Shown one piece after another: positions 36,504-44,221 of a DNA stretch of 64,000 bases. A program made the translations under genes and the position numbers. Position 1 is the first letter of the stretch. Each line of letters opens with the position of its first letter. The notes under the pieces are model-generated. The model was not told the DNA's origin. It searched no databases and saw only the letters and a program-made list of their open reading frames with translations. The DNA comes from an uncultured Draconibacterium sp. (lineage in GTDB: Bacteria; Bacteroidota; Bacteroidia; Bacteroidales; Prolixibacteraceae): contig NZ_OY781884.1 of NCBI RefSeq assembly GCF_963677155.1, forward strand, positions 124,001-188,000, in the 5' to 3' direction.

Positions 36504-37370
36504 ATGGACGCAAAGAAAGTATTAGTAGCAGGAGCAACCGGATATTTAGGACAATATTTGGTAAAAGAACTTAAAAGCAGAGGTTATTGGGTAAGGGTGT
36601 TAATTCGGAAAGAAGCTCAAAAAGATAAATTCGAAAATGTTGACGATTTCTTTATCGGTCAGATAACCGAACCAAATTCATTAAAGGGAATAACAACTGA
36701 TATTGATTGGGTTTTCTCCTCCATCGGTATCACCCGTCAAAAGGATGGAATGACGTATATGGATGTTGATTATCAGGGAAATTCAAATTTATTGAAAGAG
36801 GCTTTGAAGGATAAGGTTGAAGCATTCCAGTACATTTCAGCAATAAATGGCGACAAGCTTAGACAGCTTAAAATATTTGAAGCCAAAGAGAAATTTGTAG
36901 ATGAATTAAAAGGTTCCGGAATCAATTATTGTGTTTTGCGTCCAAATGGATTTTTCTCTGATATGAAAGATTTTCTTGATATGGCAAAAGCCGGCAGAGT
37001 ATATTTGTTTGGAGATGGGAAATTCAAACTGAACCCCATTCATGGAGAAGATTTGGCAAAAGTTTGTGTTGAAAAAATGATTGCCGGAGTTAAGGAAGAA
37101 ACCGTAGGCGGTATTGATGTTTTAAGTCAGAATGAAATCGCTGAATTAGCATTAAAAGCATGGCAAAAACCAATAAAAATCAGTCATCTTCCCGATTGGA
37201 TAAGGAAATTTACCATTTGGATTTTAAGAACATTTACCTCTTCAAAAACATATGGGCCTATTGAGTTCTTTTTAACGGCAATGGCATTTGATAATATTGC
37301 CAATCAATACGGAACAAATCATCTTGAAGACTTTTATAAATCGGAGGTAGAAAGAATGAAGAAAAAATAG
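36504..37370 (+). CDS. NAD(P)-binding Rossmann-fold protein (NmrA/atypical SDR)
   Basis: The 288-residue protein begins with VLVAGATGYLGQYLVKEL, the GxxGxxG dinucleotide-binding motif of atypical short-chain dehydrogenases. Further blocks are VFSSIGITRQ, EAFQYISAING and VLRPNGFFSDM. There is no clear YxxxK catalytic pair, as in NmrA-like sensor proteins, and a hydrophobic C-terminal part may touch the membrane. It lies 52 bp downstream of the Crp/Fnr-like gene behind a candidate operator, so it is probably its target. Substrate is unknown. Confidence 0.85.
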   Translation: MDAKKVLVAGATGYLGQYLVKELKSRGYWVRVLIRKEAQKDKFENVDDFFIGQITEPNSLKGITTDIDWVFSSIGITRQKDGMTYMDVDYQGNSNLLKEALKDKVEAFQYISAINGDKLRQLKIFEAKEKFVDELKGSGINYCVLRPNGFFSDMKDFLDMAKAGRVYLFGDGKFKLNPIHGEDLAKVCVEKMIAGVKEETVGGIDVLSQNEIAELALKAWQKPIKISHLPDWIRKFTIWILRTFTSSKTYGPIEFFLTAMAFDNIANQYGTNHLEDFYKSEVERMKKK

Positions 37371-37506
37371 GCACTGGCTACTTACAAAATAAATCAAAAC
37401 TCCTGTATTTGCTTAGTCGGGTTATCATGATCGGGGCTAAAGGAACGAAAGTCCCCTATTCACGAGGCTTTCAGGAGTAATTTACAGGAACAAAAAATCA
37501 GGGTAC

Positions 37507-37735
37507 AGGCCTTCTACCCCAGGGAATACTCCTTTTACCCAAAGGAATCATAGATATTCCCTATAGGATTATCCCTATTACTTAGAGAATATCTATTATA
37601 CCCAAGGGAATTATGCTTTTACCCAAGGGAACCATAGCTATTACCTATGGGATTGCTTCGATTACTTAGGGAATCTCTATGAAGGACAAGGGAATTGTCC
37701 TTCTTACCGAGGGAATAAGCTGCTCCCTCTGGAAT
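37507..37735. repeat. Array of about 11 degenerate units on an exact 21-bp lattice
   Basis: On the minus strand, units begin ATTCCC or a close variant. Their first bases fall at + positions 37527, 37548, 37569, 37590, 37611, 37632, 37653, 37674, 37695 and 37716, each 21 bp apart. An eleventh unit starts at 37735 after a 2-bp loss. The consensus begins ATTCCCTTGGGTAAAA. Units 1-4 pair with units 5-8 in order, showing an 84-bp higher-order repeat. Many units hold a CCC-NN-GGG inverted core. Stops rule out coding. The IS3 element is inserted immediately to its right. Confidence 0.85.
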
Positions 37736-37960
37736 TTGTGACCTTTCCTAAAATAGCTTGACAGATTATTACTTTCTTTACTGATAGGAGTAAATGATTT
37801 TTTCTCATTTACTGTTTTACAAAACTACTAAGTTTTTCTTTACTGTTCTTTCCTGCGTTTTCATTTTTTGTTTCTGCAAAGTCCGACATGATTTTGTGTA
37901 TGCCCTAAAACTGGCGACAGGTAAATTTTATCCTCCTGTAGTTTCTTACAGTATTATTTT

Positions 37961-38881
37961 TTAATCCTGGTTTGCAGGAACACTCTGCAGGCTTTCCCCT
38001 GTTTCCGCATTCGCCTTATAATGCCGCTTTTTCCAGTGTTTTTTTAGTACTCCTGTATGCAAGTGTGCATCTGTTGGAAACATGAAGTCTACGCTGCGGT
38101 GAGGCCGTTTGTTGTTGTATTTGTACACCGCAACTTTTGTGGCTTCAAGCGCTTCCCGATAATCAGAAAATGTATGGTTTAAATCGTATTCGTCCTTTAA
38201 AATCCCATTAACCCTTTCGGCTATTGCATTTTCGTACGGATCGCCGTTTTCGGTCATCGAGATATTTATTTTCGAGCCCTTCAGAAAGTTCACATAGTCG
38301 TTACAACAGTATTGTATCCCCCGGTCAGAATGATGGATGAGACCTTGTTTCACTCCCTCGCCTGCAACTGCCATACGCAAGGCGTTTAATGCCCCTTCGC
38401 TGGTTAAATCGGGCCAGAGGCACCAGCCTACTATCTTCTTCGAATAGGCATCGGTTACCAGTGAAAGGTAAACAAAGCCTTTTTCGGTGCGGATATAGGT
38501 AATGTCGCTCACCCATAAGCGCCCTGAGCTGAGTAGTTCTATCTCCCGGATCAGGTTGGAATATTTACGGTAAAAATGGTTCGAATTCGTGGTTTTAGGT
38601 CCTCTTCTTTTACGTTTTACCAATAAACCGTGTTCGCGCAAAAGGTAGTAGAATTTGTCACGTCCATATTTAATATTATGGTCCTGTAACTGCGGCGCTA
38701 TCAAATGATGGAGCTTCTCGGCCCCCATGCGAGGGTGATCCCCACGCAGCTCTTTTACCAATGTTAATATAAATACTTCCTGCATTTGAAGCCCCGACTG
38801 GCGCTTTTTGCTGTCGTACCAGGCCTGACGGCTAAACCCAAACAGTCCGCACAGTACCGCTTTGCTTGTTAGCGGGTACAT
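37961..38881 (-). CDS. IS3-family transposase OrfB (DDE integrase domain)
   Basis: The 306-residue protein has the HTH_21-type lead (LVKELRGDHPRMGAEKLHHL) and an rve integrase core with the three catalytic acids in WVSDITYIRTEKG, HHSDRGIQY and ENAIAERVNGILKDE. It joins DNA strands during transposition. The frame is open upstream of its own ATG back into the end of orfA, so the active product is probably the OrfAB fusion made by -1 frameshifting. Confidence 0.95.
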   Translation of the reverse strand: MYPLTSKAVLCGLFGFSRQAWYDSKKRQSGLQMQEVFILTLVKELRGDHPRMGAEKLHHLIAPQLQDHNIKYGRDKFYYLLREHGLLVKRKRRGPKTTNSNHFYRKYSNLIREIELLSSGRLWVSDITYIRTEKGFVYLSLVTDAYSKKIVGWCLWPDLTSEGALNALRMAVAGEGVKQGLIHHSDRGIQYCCNDYVNFLKGSKINISMTENGDPYENAIAERVNGILKDEYDLNHTFSDYREALEATKVAVYKYNNKRPHRSVDFMFPTDAHLHTGVLKKHWKKRHYKANAETGESLQSVPANQD

Positions 38882-38895
38882 GTGCGTTAGTACAC

Positions 38896-39300
38896 CTACT
38901 GCTTGGGGCCAGACTTTTTTCTGATCTCGAGTTTGTAGTCGTTCTCGGCAATGTCGATCATGGTGTTCAGCGCAACGTTTTTCATTTGCGCCAGTTCCAG
39001 CTGCTTCTCCAGCTCTTTGATGCGTTTTTCCAAGGCCTTGTTATCTGCTCTTTCTTTTGAACTCATAGACTGCAAAGATAAGTGGATTTCGTCGGAATAT
39101 TTGACTTGCCAGTGCTTGTACGTCTTATCAAATCGATGTGGTAAATTAAATTTTTCACGAGCTTCAGTCACACTCATCCGTCCGGAATCAAGTTCGGCTA
39201 TTAACCAACGCCGAAAACTGGTCTCGTAATTACTGTAATCTACTTTTTTCTGATTAAAACCTTCCATATTATCCGAAAGGTTAGTGCTGATTTTTTTCAT
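38896..39300 (-). CDS. IS3-family transposase OrfA (HTH protein)
   Basis: The 134-residue protein has a helix-turn-helix region (MSVTEAREKFNLPHRFDKTY) and a leucine-rich coiled coil (ALEKRIKELEKQLELAQMK), the usual DNA-binding and multimerising parts of IS3 OrfA. Near its 3' end it carries the slippery heptamer A AAA AAG. Confidence 0.93.
   Translation of the reverse strand: MKKISTNLSDNMEGFNQKKVDYSNYETSFRRWLIAELDSGRMSVTEAREKFNLPHRFDKTYKHWQVKYSDEIHLSLQSMSSKERADNKALEKRIKELEKQLELAQMKNVALNTMIDIAENDYKLEIRKKSGPKQ
38914..38920 (-). promoter_or_regulatory. Programmed -1 frameshift site (A AAA AAG)
   Basis: In the orfA frame the codons are AGA AAA AAG, giving the canonical slippery heptamer A_AAA_AAG. 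The -1 frame from here runs without a stop into orfB. This is the standard way IS3 elements make the OrfAB transposase. Confidence 0.8.
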
Positions 39301-39355
39301 TTTTGCTTAACTTTTTTAGTCAAGCTATTTTAGTATAAGACATTGTTTTAGGTTC

Positions 39356-39715
39356 CTATTCTTTTGATAAGGCAACTTTAACTGCCGCAACTGTTTTTGG
39401 CGAATTACCTACAAAAATGTTTCCGTCGATTTCAAAAACCGGGCGTTTCAGGAACGTGTAGTCCGTTAGTAAAAGCTTTTTGTAATCAGCATCGGTTTTT
39501 ACCGGGTTGGTTTCAAGGGCAGCTTTCAATTTCCGGGCACGTTTGTTTATCAGCGCTTCGTAGCTTTTTGTATGTGCGTACAGGCTTTCAACCTGCTCCT
39601 CGATAATTGGCTCGGTTTTAATATCCTGCTTTTCAAAACTATCATCAACGTTTACTTCTTTCATTATTCGTTTGCAAGTATCGCAGGTGGACAGGTAATA
39701 TACTTTTCTTTTCAT
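39356..39715 (-). CDS. ArsC/Spx-family thioredoxin-fold protein
   Basis: I choose the ATG at 39715 (MKRKVYYLSTCDTC), because the 36 upstream codons of the longer frame are not like the family. The resulting 119-residue protein has the N-terminal CDTC active site and the C-terminal TDYTFLKRPVFEIDGNIFVG block of arsenate reductase-like/Spx proteins. These are thiol-redox proteins or arsenate reductases; the CxxC form is closer to YffB/Spx relatives than to classical ArsC. The IS3 element lies 13 bp past its stop. Confidence 0.85.
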   Translation of the reverse strand: MKRKVYYLSTCDTCKRIMKEVNVDDSFEKQDIKTEPIIEEQVESLYAHTKSYEALINKRARKLKAALETNPVKTDADYKKLLLTDYTFLKRPVFEIDGNIFVGNSPKTVAAVKVALSKE

Positions 39716-39894
39716 TCCAGTTCTCTTTTGTGCCCGAAAGATAATTATTTGCTGTTGTCTTTCCAGACAGGAAATCCTTTTTTCTATAGCTGAAATGAGC
39801 TTTAGCATTACATCTGATGCCAAATTTGGGTAATCCCAATCACATCAAGAAGTATTAAAAATGCCTTTTGCCCTATCGGGCCGATTTTACTTTT

Positions 39895-40254
39895 TGTCTT
39901 GAGACAATAAGTAAACAAAAAACTCAAGGCTGCGCCCGCTTCGCTCGGAAAAGCTACGCAATGCCAGCTAAAATTCATGAAACTCGTCGTACCTCCTCAA
40001 ACAGCAGTAATTTTTTAACGCCGTCACTGCTTGTTTTCCGGCTCACCTGACGAGGCCAAGCTGCGATGTGGCTGACGCTGCAGCAGTTGAACGGCCTCTT
40101 TTGGTCTTTGCCCGAAGTTGAAATAAAGCCTTAATGAGAGCGGGAAGCTCCGAGGGATCGAGGAGATCACCCGTCCGAATTTAGGTTTTATAAAAACGTA
40201 GGGTGAAGATCAAAAGGAGCCTTGACTTTTTTGTATCGTTTTTGTGTCAAGACA
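39895..40254. repeat. 360-bp MITE-like element with 36-bp inverted repeats
   Basis: The left repeat (39895-39930) and the complement of the right repeat (40219-40254) agree at 30 of 36 positions; both start TGTCTTGA and end TCAAGGC. The inside has no coding frame of note and includes a GC-rich stretch unlike the flanks. It sits between the methyltransferase stop and the arsC-like start. Size and structure fit a non-autonomous mobile or repeated intergenic element; copy number elsewhere is unknown. Confidence 0.65.
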
Positions 40255-40317
40255 AAAATGATAACCTCCGGCAGGAGATTTATGATGAAAAACTTAAACA
40301 ACTTGAAAAGCGAAACC

Positions 40318-41064
40318 CTACTTCTCACAACCAACCACCAAAGGCAAATGTTTGCCGACCTTAGGCTCTTGTTTAAAGTTGGCATAAAACTGTATATTTT
40401 GGAATCCGGCTTTTTCCAGCAGTACTTTTAAGGCCTCACTTTTTAAAGCCAGCAATGGTGTTTCGTTCGATACGATGCGGTTTATGGCTTTAATTTCCAA
40501 ATCGGTTTGAAACCCAATAAGATCAGAGTCATCAGTAAAATTATAACGACGGATAAACCGGATGTTTTCCGTGTCGATTACAGGCAATGCGTCAACCGGT
40601 TCGCTGCAAATGAAGTCGTAGTTCAACAGCTGCAACAATAATTTTCCGCCGGGTTTTAACACCGTATATGCACCTTCCAGCATTTGTGCCACAAGCTCCG
40701 TTGAGTTTAAATGCACCAGCGTATTTCCAAAACACAAAACAGCATCAAACTGCTGCGAGTTAAAATCCTGATTCAGTTCCAGCATATTCCCTTGTTGAAA
40801 TGAAAGCCCCTTGTGTTTTTTATTGCTGACGGCCTGTTGTAACAAATCTTCATTCAGGTCGATTCCGGTAACTTCTGCCCCACCCCTTGCCAGTTGAAAA
40901 GCCAGTTCTCCGGAGGCACAACCAATATCCAGAATATGCTTCCCCGGCAACTCTCCAAGCTTGTTTTTTACAAACGTCAATTGCATGGGGTTAAACGGAA
41001 AAATTTCGGAATAATATTTTGAGATGGAGGTATAGAAAATATTTTGAGAATCGTGCATGTACAA
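40318..41064 (-). CDS. SAM-dependent class I methyltransferase
   Basis: The 248-residue protein has motif I ILDIGCASGELAFQLA (about 41-56), an acidic motif II VTGIDLNEDLL, and the motif DAVLCFGNTLVHL, typical of the Methyltransf_25/11 families. It binds S-adenosylmethionine; the acceptor is unknown. It starts 2 bp after the thioredoxin stop, so DUF6132, thioredoxin and methyltransferase genes form one minus-strand operon. Confidence 0.88.
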   Translation of the reverse strand: MYMHDSQNIFYTSISKYYSEIFPFNPMQLTFVKNKLGELPGKHILDIGCASGELAFQLARGGAEVTGIDLNEDLLQQAVSNKKHKGLSFQQGNMLELNQDFNSQQFDAVLCFGNTLVHLNSTELVAQMLEGAYTVLKPGGKLLLQLLNYDFICSEPVDALPVIDTENIRFIRRYNFTDDSDLIGFQTDLEIKAINRIVSNETPLLALKSEALKVLLEKAGFQNIQFYANFKQEPKVGKHLPLVVGCEK

Positions 41065-41066
41065 AT

Positions 41067-41366
41067 TTACAAATATTGCTCAACAATACTTTTTACTTCC
41101 TCGGCAGGTCGCACCCCCATCCCTCTCCATTTTAATTCGCCGTCTTTAAACAGCATCAGTGTTGGAATGCTCCGTATCTGGTATTTCGAGGCAATATTCG
41201 GGTTGCGGTCAACATCCACTTTAATGATCTTGATATTTTCTTTCAGCTCAGCTTTTACCTGCTTCAAAATGTCCGGCATTTGTTTGCAGGGGCCGCACCA
41301 ATCGGCATAAAAGTCGACCAAAACCGGACGTTTACAATTGATAATATTTTTGAATTTAGCTATCAT
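41067..41366 (-). CDS. trxA: Thioredoxin
   Basis: The 99-residue protein is a single thioredoxin fold with the active site WCGPC in FYADWCGPCKQMPDI (about 21-35) and the cis-Pro block IRSIPTLMLFKDGE. It reduces protein disulfides in the cytoplasm. It overlaps the 3' end of the DUF6132 gene by 11 bp and is followed after 2 bp by the methyltransferase gene. It is short but complete for the family. Confidence 0.92.
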   Translation of the reverse strand: MIAKFKNIINCKRPVLVDFYADWCGPCKQMPDILKQVKAELKENIKIIKVDVDRNPNIASKYQIRSIPTLMLFKDGELKWRGMGVRPAEEVKSIVEQYL

Positions 41367-41583
41367 TCTGTTCTGCTCTTTTTTTGCGCTTTATAATAAA
41401 GTCGTTTATGGCATCGCCCAAAAGGTAGCCAATTGCAGCTCCCCACAAGGTACTCCAGTACCACACCGATTTTATCGGGCAGGTACCGCTTGAACATCCC
41501 ACATATTTCCAGTAAAGGAAACCGCCTACAGCTCCAACGAGCAATAAAATCAGGGCCAACTGCTTTTGTTTTATAAACTTCAT
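41356..41583 (-). CDS. DUF6132-family small membrane protein
   Basis: The 75-residue protein has two hydrophobic helices (about 8-26 and 42-58) and the conserved VGCSSGTCPIKS between them, which matches what I recall of DUF6132. The two cysteines and the adjacent thioredoxin gene suggest a thiol role at the membrane, but this is inference. It is the first gene of the minus-strand operon with trxA and the methyltransferase. Confidence 0.78.
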   Translation of the reverse strand: MKFIKQKQLALILLLVGAVGGFLYWKYVGCSSGTCPIKSVWYWSTLWGAAIGYLLGDAINDFIIKRKKRAEQNDS

Positions 41584-41713
41584 CTTTTTTACTTCTTACT
41601 TTGAAACAACAACAAACACATTTAGTTTTAAAATAAACATTGAAAAAAACGATTGTAAATAGATTTCACCGAAATCATAACTTTTAGGAAATGTGAAGCT
41701 CAACAAAAACGGC

Positions 41714-41721
41714 TATTTTTG
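41714..41721 (+). promoter_or_regulatory. -7 promoter box upstream of the EamA gene
   Basis: TATTTTTG fits TAnnTTTG and ends 19 bp before the ATG at 41741. A matching -33 box is not evident. Confidence 0.45.
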
Positions 41722-41740
41722 ACCGCTTTAGAAAAACATT

Positions 41741-42643
41741 ATGTGGGCACTATTTGGATTGGCTTCGGCCTTATTTCTGGGCATTTACGACATTTTTAAA
41801 AAGCAATCGCTTAACAGTAACGCGGTAATGCCCGTTTTGTTTTTTTCTACTGTTGCCAGCAGTTTACTGTTTACCCCATTTATTGTTATCTCATTAAAAT
41901 CGCCCGAATTATTGGCCAACACCGGTTTGTATGTACCACAACTTACCGCTGCAGAACATCTTCAGGTGTTGCTAAAATCGGCCATTGTGGTATCAAGCTG
42001 GGTGCTTGCCTTTTTTGCGCTAAAACACCTGCCCATTACCATTGTAGCGCCTATTCGTGCTACCGGTCCGCTATGGACGCTTATCGGGGCCCTCATCATT
42101 TTTCACGAGCGGCTGAATGTGTATCAGTGGATTGGAATTGCCATTACTTTGCTGTTTTTCTACCTTTTCTCCACCGCCGGAAAACTGGAAGGCATAAATT
42201 TCAAACGTAATAAGTGGATTTATTTTATTGTTGCAGGCACACTACTTGGCGCCTGTAGCGGATTATACGATAAGTTTATTTTGCAACGAATTGACCGCGT
42301 GGCCGTACAAGCCTGGTTTTCGGTTTATCAGGTAGTAATTCTACTGCCCTTTGTTTTGCTGAATGAGAAAGTACGAAAACGCAAAAACATCCGTTTCGAA
42401 TGGCGCTGGACCATCCCGCTCATCGGACTGTTTCTGGTTATTGCCGATTACCTTTATTTTTATGCACTCAGCAACGAAGATGCTTTGATCTCGATAATTT
42501 CGGCATTGCGCCGCGGAAGTGTGCTGGTAGCTTTTGTAGTTGGAGGAGTGCTGTTTAAAGAACAAAACCTGAAAAAGAAAGGCTTGTACCTGATAGGGAT
42601 TCTTACGGGGATTTTGCTGATTACTTTGGGAACAGTGTTGTGA
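41741..42643 (+). CDS. EamA/DMT-superfamily membrane transporter
   Basis: The 300-residue protein has about ten transmembrane helices arranged as two EamA repeats. The first repeat ends around LWTLIGALIIFHERLNVYQW and the second around VAFVVGGVLFKEQNLKKKGL, both with the family's E-R/Q loop. Such proteins move metabolites such as amino acids or nucleotide-linked compounds across the inner membrane; the substrate cannot be told. It is transcribed divergently from the DUF6132 operon. Confidence 0.9.
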   Translation: MWALFGLASALFLGIYDIFKKQSLNSNAVMPVLFFSTVASSLLFTPFIVISLKSPELLANTGLYVPQLTAAEHLQVLLKSAIVVSSWVLAFFALKHLPITIVAPIRATGPLWTLIGALIIFHERLNVYQWIGIAITLLFFYLFSTAGKLEGINFKRNKWIYFIVAGTLLGACSGLYDKFILQRIDRVAVQAWFSVYQVVILLPFVLLNEKVRKRKNIRFEWRWTIPLIGLFLVIADYLYFYALSNEDALISIISALRRGSVLVAFVVGGVLFKEQNLKKKGLYLIGILTGILLITLGTVL

Positions 42644-42660
42644 AAATAGCTACGAGCAAA

Positions 42661-43059
42661 AGGATTGATGGAAATTGATATGAGATTGAAGAAGATTGAA
42701 AAACTGATAAATTGTAAAATTGTAAATCCACTTGAATTGCTTCCTTCCTCTTTGTGAAACTTTGTACCTGCTTTGTGAAGCTCTGTGGTAAAAAAGATTG
42801 ATGGAGATTGATATAAGATTGAAAAACTGATAAATTGTAAAATTGTAAATCCACTTGAATTGCTTCCTTCCTCTTTGTGAAACTTTGTACCTGCTTTGTG
42901 AAGCTCTGTGGTAAAAAAGATTGATGGAGATTGATATGAGATTGAAGAAGATTGAAAAACTGATAAATTGTAAATCCACTTGAATTGCTTCCTTCCTCTT
43001 TGTGAAACTTTGTAACTGCTTTGTGAAGCTTTGTGGTAAAAAAGATTGATGGAGATTGA
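42661..43059. repeat. Three and a part copies of a ~125-bp tandem repeat
   Basis: Units start at 42661, 42794 and 42917 (133, 123 and 125 bp), with a partial fourth from 43042. Each opens with (A/G)GATTGATGG, contains CACTTGAATTGCTTCC, and closes with TTTGTGAAGCTCTGTGGT or a near copy. Length differences come from small deletions inside GATTGA and TTGTAAA runs. The area is non-coding on the plus strand; long minus-strand frames here follow from the repeat. The rest of the 42644-43206 gap shows nothing else. Confidence 0.9.
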
Positions 43060-43206
43060 ATACAATTGTAAAATTGGATACAACAATCTATTTCTCAGCT
43101 AAGCTCTCCGGTTTTGTAACTCGTAGCTAGAGTCTCGCAGCCGTAGCTAAACAAAAAAGCTTCCCGCAAATTGCAGAAAGCCCTTTCAATATCTTGTTAT
43201 TTTAGA

Positions 43207-44073
43207 TTAAAACTTAAATGTCAGTCCTACTCCGAATGATTCCATAAACTGCAAACCAGGTGATGGAGGAAGAGTTTCATCGTCGCCCTGAATTTTCACA
43301 TCATTATCATAAATCATCTGCGTAATCAGGTTAGCCGACAGGTAATCGTTTACCTTCATAATGATTTTAAACGTCCAGTCGACATCAATGTTTTTGGGTT
43401 GATCCAGGTAATTTGAAAACAGGTCAACTTTGGTATCCAGTGTTACATTTTCCATAATATCCTTTTTCAACTGAGCTTTTACGGTAGCTCCTAATTCTGC
43501 CCTCAAATTATTACCGGGTTCAACACCAAATGCGCCCTCAGCGGCCAGATCGTCGTCGGTAACAAAAGTTAGTTTTCCTGAAGCAGGTGCCATCATTACC
43601 GACAAAATATCGGTTTTATAGTCCATACCAACACCAAAACTCAGGTAACCCGGCGCCATAAATTTAGAAATAGCATTGTCGGTATCAGGATAATTGTATC
43701 CCGGAGCAAATTGCGACTTAAAGTTCATAAGTGCCGAATAATTCCATTTGCCCGCTGCTTCTATCCCCAGTTTCGAGCTAATATCGATTTTATCGTCGGA
43801 TTTACGCAAATCCATATCCTCTTCTTTTAAAAAGCCATATCGAAAATCGAAGGTATTGTCCCAGCTCAACTTGTCCTTTTTGTAATTGGCCGCGTAATTC
43901 ACCATTAATACGCCCGACATGGAGCTTTTTCCTCCGGCCGCCCAATTGTTTAACGAAACCTGCGAAAAATTAAGGGTTGTACTCCCACTTGTTGTCCAAA
44001 GGGTATCTTTTTTCTCTTGTTGCGCAAATGCCAGTGCAGGAATAATAAAAAGTAGAATAAGTAATTTTTTCAT
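43207..44073 (-). CDS. DUF3078-family outer-membrane-like protein
   Basis: The 288-residue protein has a signal peptide (1-17, AFAQQ) followed by the conserved LWTTSGSTTLNFSQVSLNNW and AAGGKSSMSGV of DUF3078, then alternating beta strands ending GVGLTFKF. This fits a small outer-membrane barrel found throughout Bacteroidota; its function is unknown. It is the last gene of a run of exported-protein genes, behind a terminator. Confidence 0.88.
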   Translation of the reverse strand: MKKLLILLFIIPALAFAQQEKKDTLWTTSGSTTLNFSQVSLNNWAAGGKSSMSGVLMVNYAANYKKDKLSWDNTFDFRYGFLKEEDMDLRKSDDKIDISSKLGIEAAGKWNYSALMNFKSQFAPGYNYPDTDNAISKFMAPGYLSFGVGMDYKTDILSVMMAPASGKLTFVTDDDLAAEGAFGVEPGNNLRAELGATVKAQLKKDIMENVTLDTKVDLFSNYLDQPKNIDVDWTFKIIMKVNDYLSANLITQMIYDNDVKIQGDDETLPPSPGLQFMESFGVGLTFKF

Positions 44074-44151
44074 GTTTTTTTGTTTGGTAATACATTCTAT
44101 TCTCAGATTTGGAGATTAGAACAAAGGTCGGGAAAAAAAGTTTGTTAGCAT

Positions 44152-44198
44152 AAAAAAATCCCTTGAACCGAATAACAAAAGTTACCCGCCCAAGGGAT
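44152..44198 (-). terminator. Rho-independent terminator after the 44222 gene
   Basis: On the minus strand ATCCCTTG pairs with CAAGGGAT around a 25-nt loop and is followed by a run of seven T. It lies 24 bp past the stop of the 44222 gene. Confidence 0.75.
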
Positions 44199-44221
44199 CA
44201 TCCTTCCCAATTTAAGCCAGT

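Larger units (their letters stand above)
37739..39342 (-). mobile_element. Complete IS3-family insertion sequence (1604 bp)
   Basis: Inverted repeats at 37739-37762 and 39319-39342 match at 20 of 24 positions, start with TG and end with CA, and share an exact CTAAAATAGCTTGAC. The element is flanked by a direct TTG (37736-37738 and 39343-39345), a 3-bp target duplication typical of IS3. It carries orfA and orfB with a -1 slippery site. Intact ends, target duplication and open frames suggest a recent, possibly active insertion. Confidence 0.93.

Noticed and set aside
37507-37735. Possible CRISPR array
   Set aside because: Units are contiguous at 21 bp with no unique spacers, are strongly diverged, and no cas gene is near.
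42460-43086. Minus-strand open frames of 208, 109 and 77 codons
   Set aside because: They arise from the ~125-bp tandem repeat and the antisense of the EamA gene; the residues repeat with the DNA units and resemble no protein.
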